Part shown: positions 5,693-5,783 of the stretch, in pieces
Layout: every line of letters starts with the position of its first letter
Numbering within the stretch: position 1 is the first letter of the stretch
Source: Bacillota bacterium
GTDB lineage: Bacteria > Bacillota_A > Clostridia > Clostridiales > Clostridiaceae
DNA length: 5,783 bases
Reading direction: 5' to 3'
Assembly (NCBI GenBank): GCA_021780795.1
Contig: JAJXYA010000164.1
Location: 1-5,783, forward strand
Position numbers and translations under genes: made by a program
Notes under the pieces: generated by a model
Database searches by the model: none
Seen by the model: only the letters and a program-made list of their open reading frames with translations
What the model was told of the DNA's origin: nothing

Positions 5693-5783
5693 TTGGAATT
5701 TGTAATGAACAAAATAATGAATATAGACAAAGATGCTGAAAGTTATAGAAGTGGCATTGATGAACTGCTAAAAGAAAAACAAG
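5693..5783 (+). CDS. Start of an unrecognised protein gene (3' end outside window)
   Basis: Thirty codons are visible (MEFVMNKIMNIDKDAESYRS, then GIDELLKEKQ). The TTG at 5693 is preferred because GGTGGTG (5681-5687) lies at correct spacing; the in-frame ATG at 5705 is the alternative but is further from that site. The visible part is charged and looks helical, possibly a coiled coil, with no signal peptide. It is too short to assign a family. It has its own promoter and diverges from the winged-helix-like gene. Confidence 0.6.
   Translation, partial: MEFVMNKIMNIDKDAESYRSGIDELLKEKQ

Overview
The base composition (strongly AT-rich), AGGAGG-like ribosome binding sites, sigma-A-type promoters and the selA-selB-selC block point to a low-GC Firmicute, most likely a Clostridium or close relative that makes selenoproteins. 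I cannot name the species from the sequence alone.

Left part (1-3110): the selenocysteine decoding locus. It holds the 3' half of selA (Ser-tRNASec to Sec-tRNASec conversion), all of selB (the special elongation factor), and selC (tRNASec, anticodon TCA) with its own promoter and a strong terminator. These supply Sec-tRNASec and deliver it to UGA codons; selD is not in the window. No selenoprotein gene (in-frame TGA followed by a hairpin) was recognised here. A perfect 11-bp inverted repeat lies between selA and the selB ribosome binding site.

Middle part (3110-4092): a small cysteine-rich protein gene on the minus strand with a good ribosome binding site, then a 2H-phosphoesterase (2'-5' RNA ligase-like) gene on the plus strand.

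Right-centre (4093-5118): a promoter followed by two consecutive lysine riboswitches, about 84% identical in the aptamer. Each has its own antiterminator segment and its own intrinsic terminator. This double gate sits in front of a single short gene of 84 codons that I do not recognise and that does not look like a lysine biosynthesis or transport gene. It is the most unusual arrangement in the window. A bidirectional terminator closes the unit.

Right end (5117-5783): a small winged-helix-like protein gene on the minus strand, with a palindrome over its probable -10 box, diverges from the start of another gene that runs off the window. That gene has a good promoter and a TTG start.
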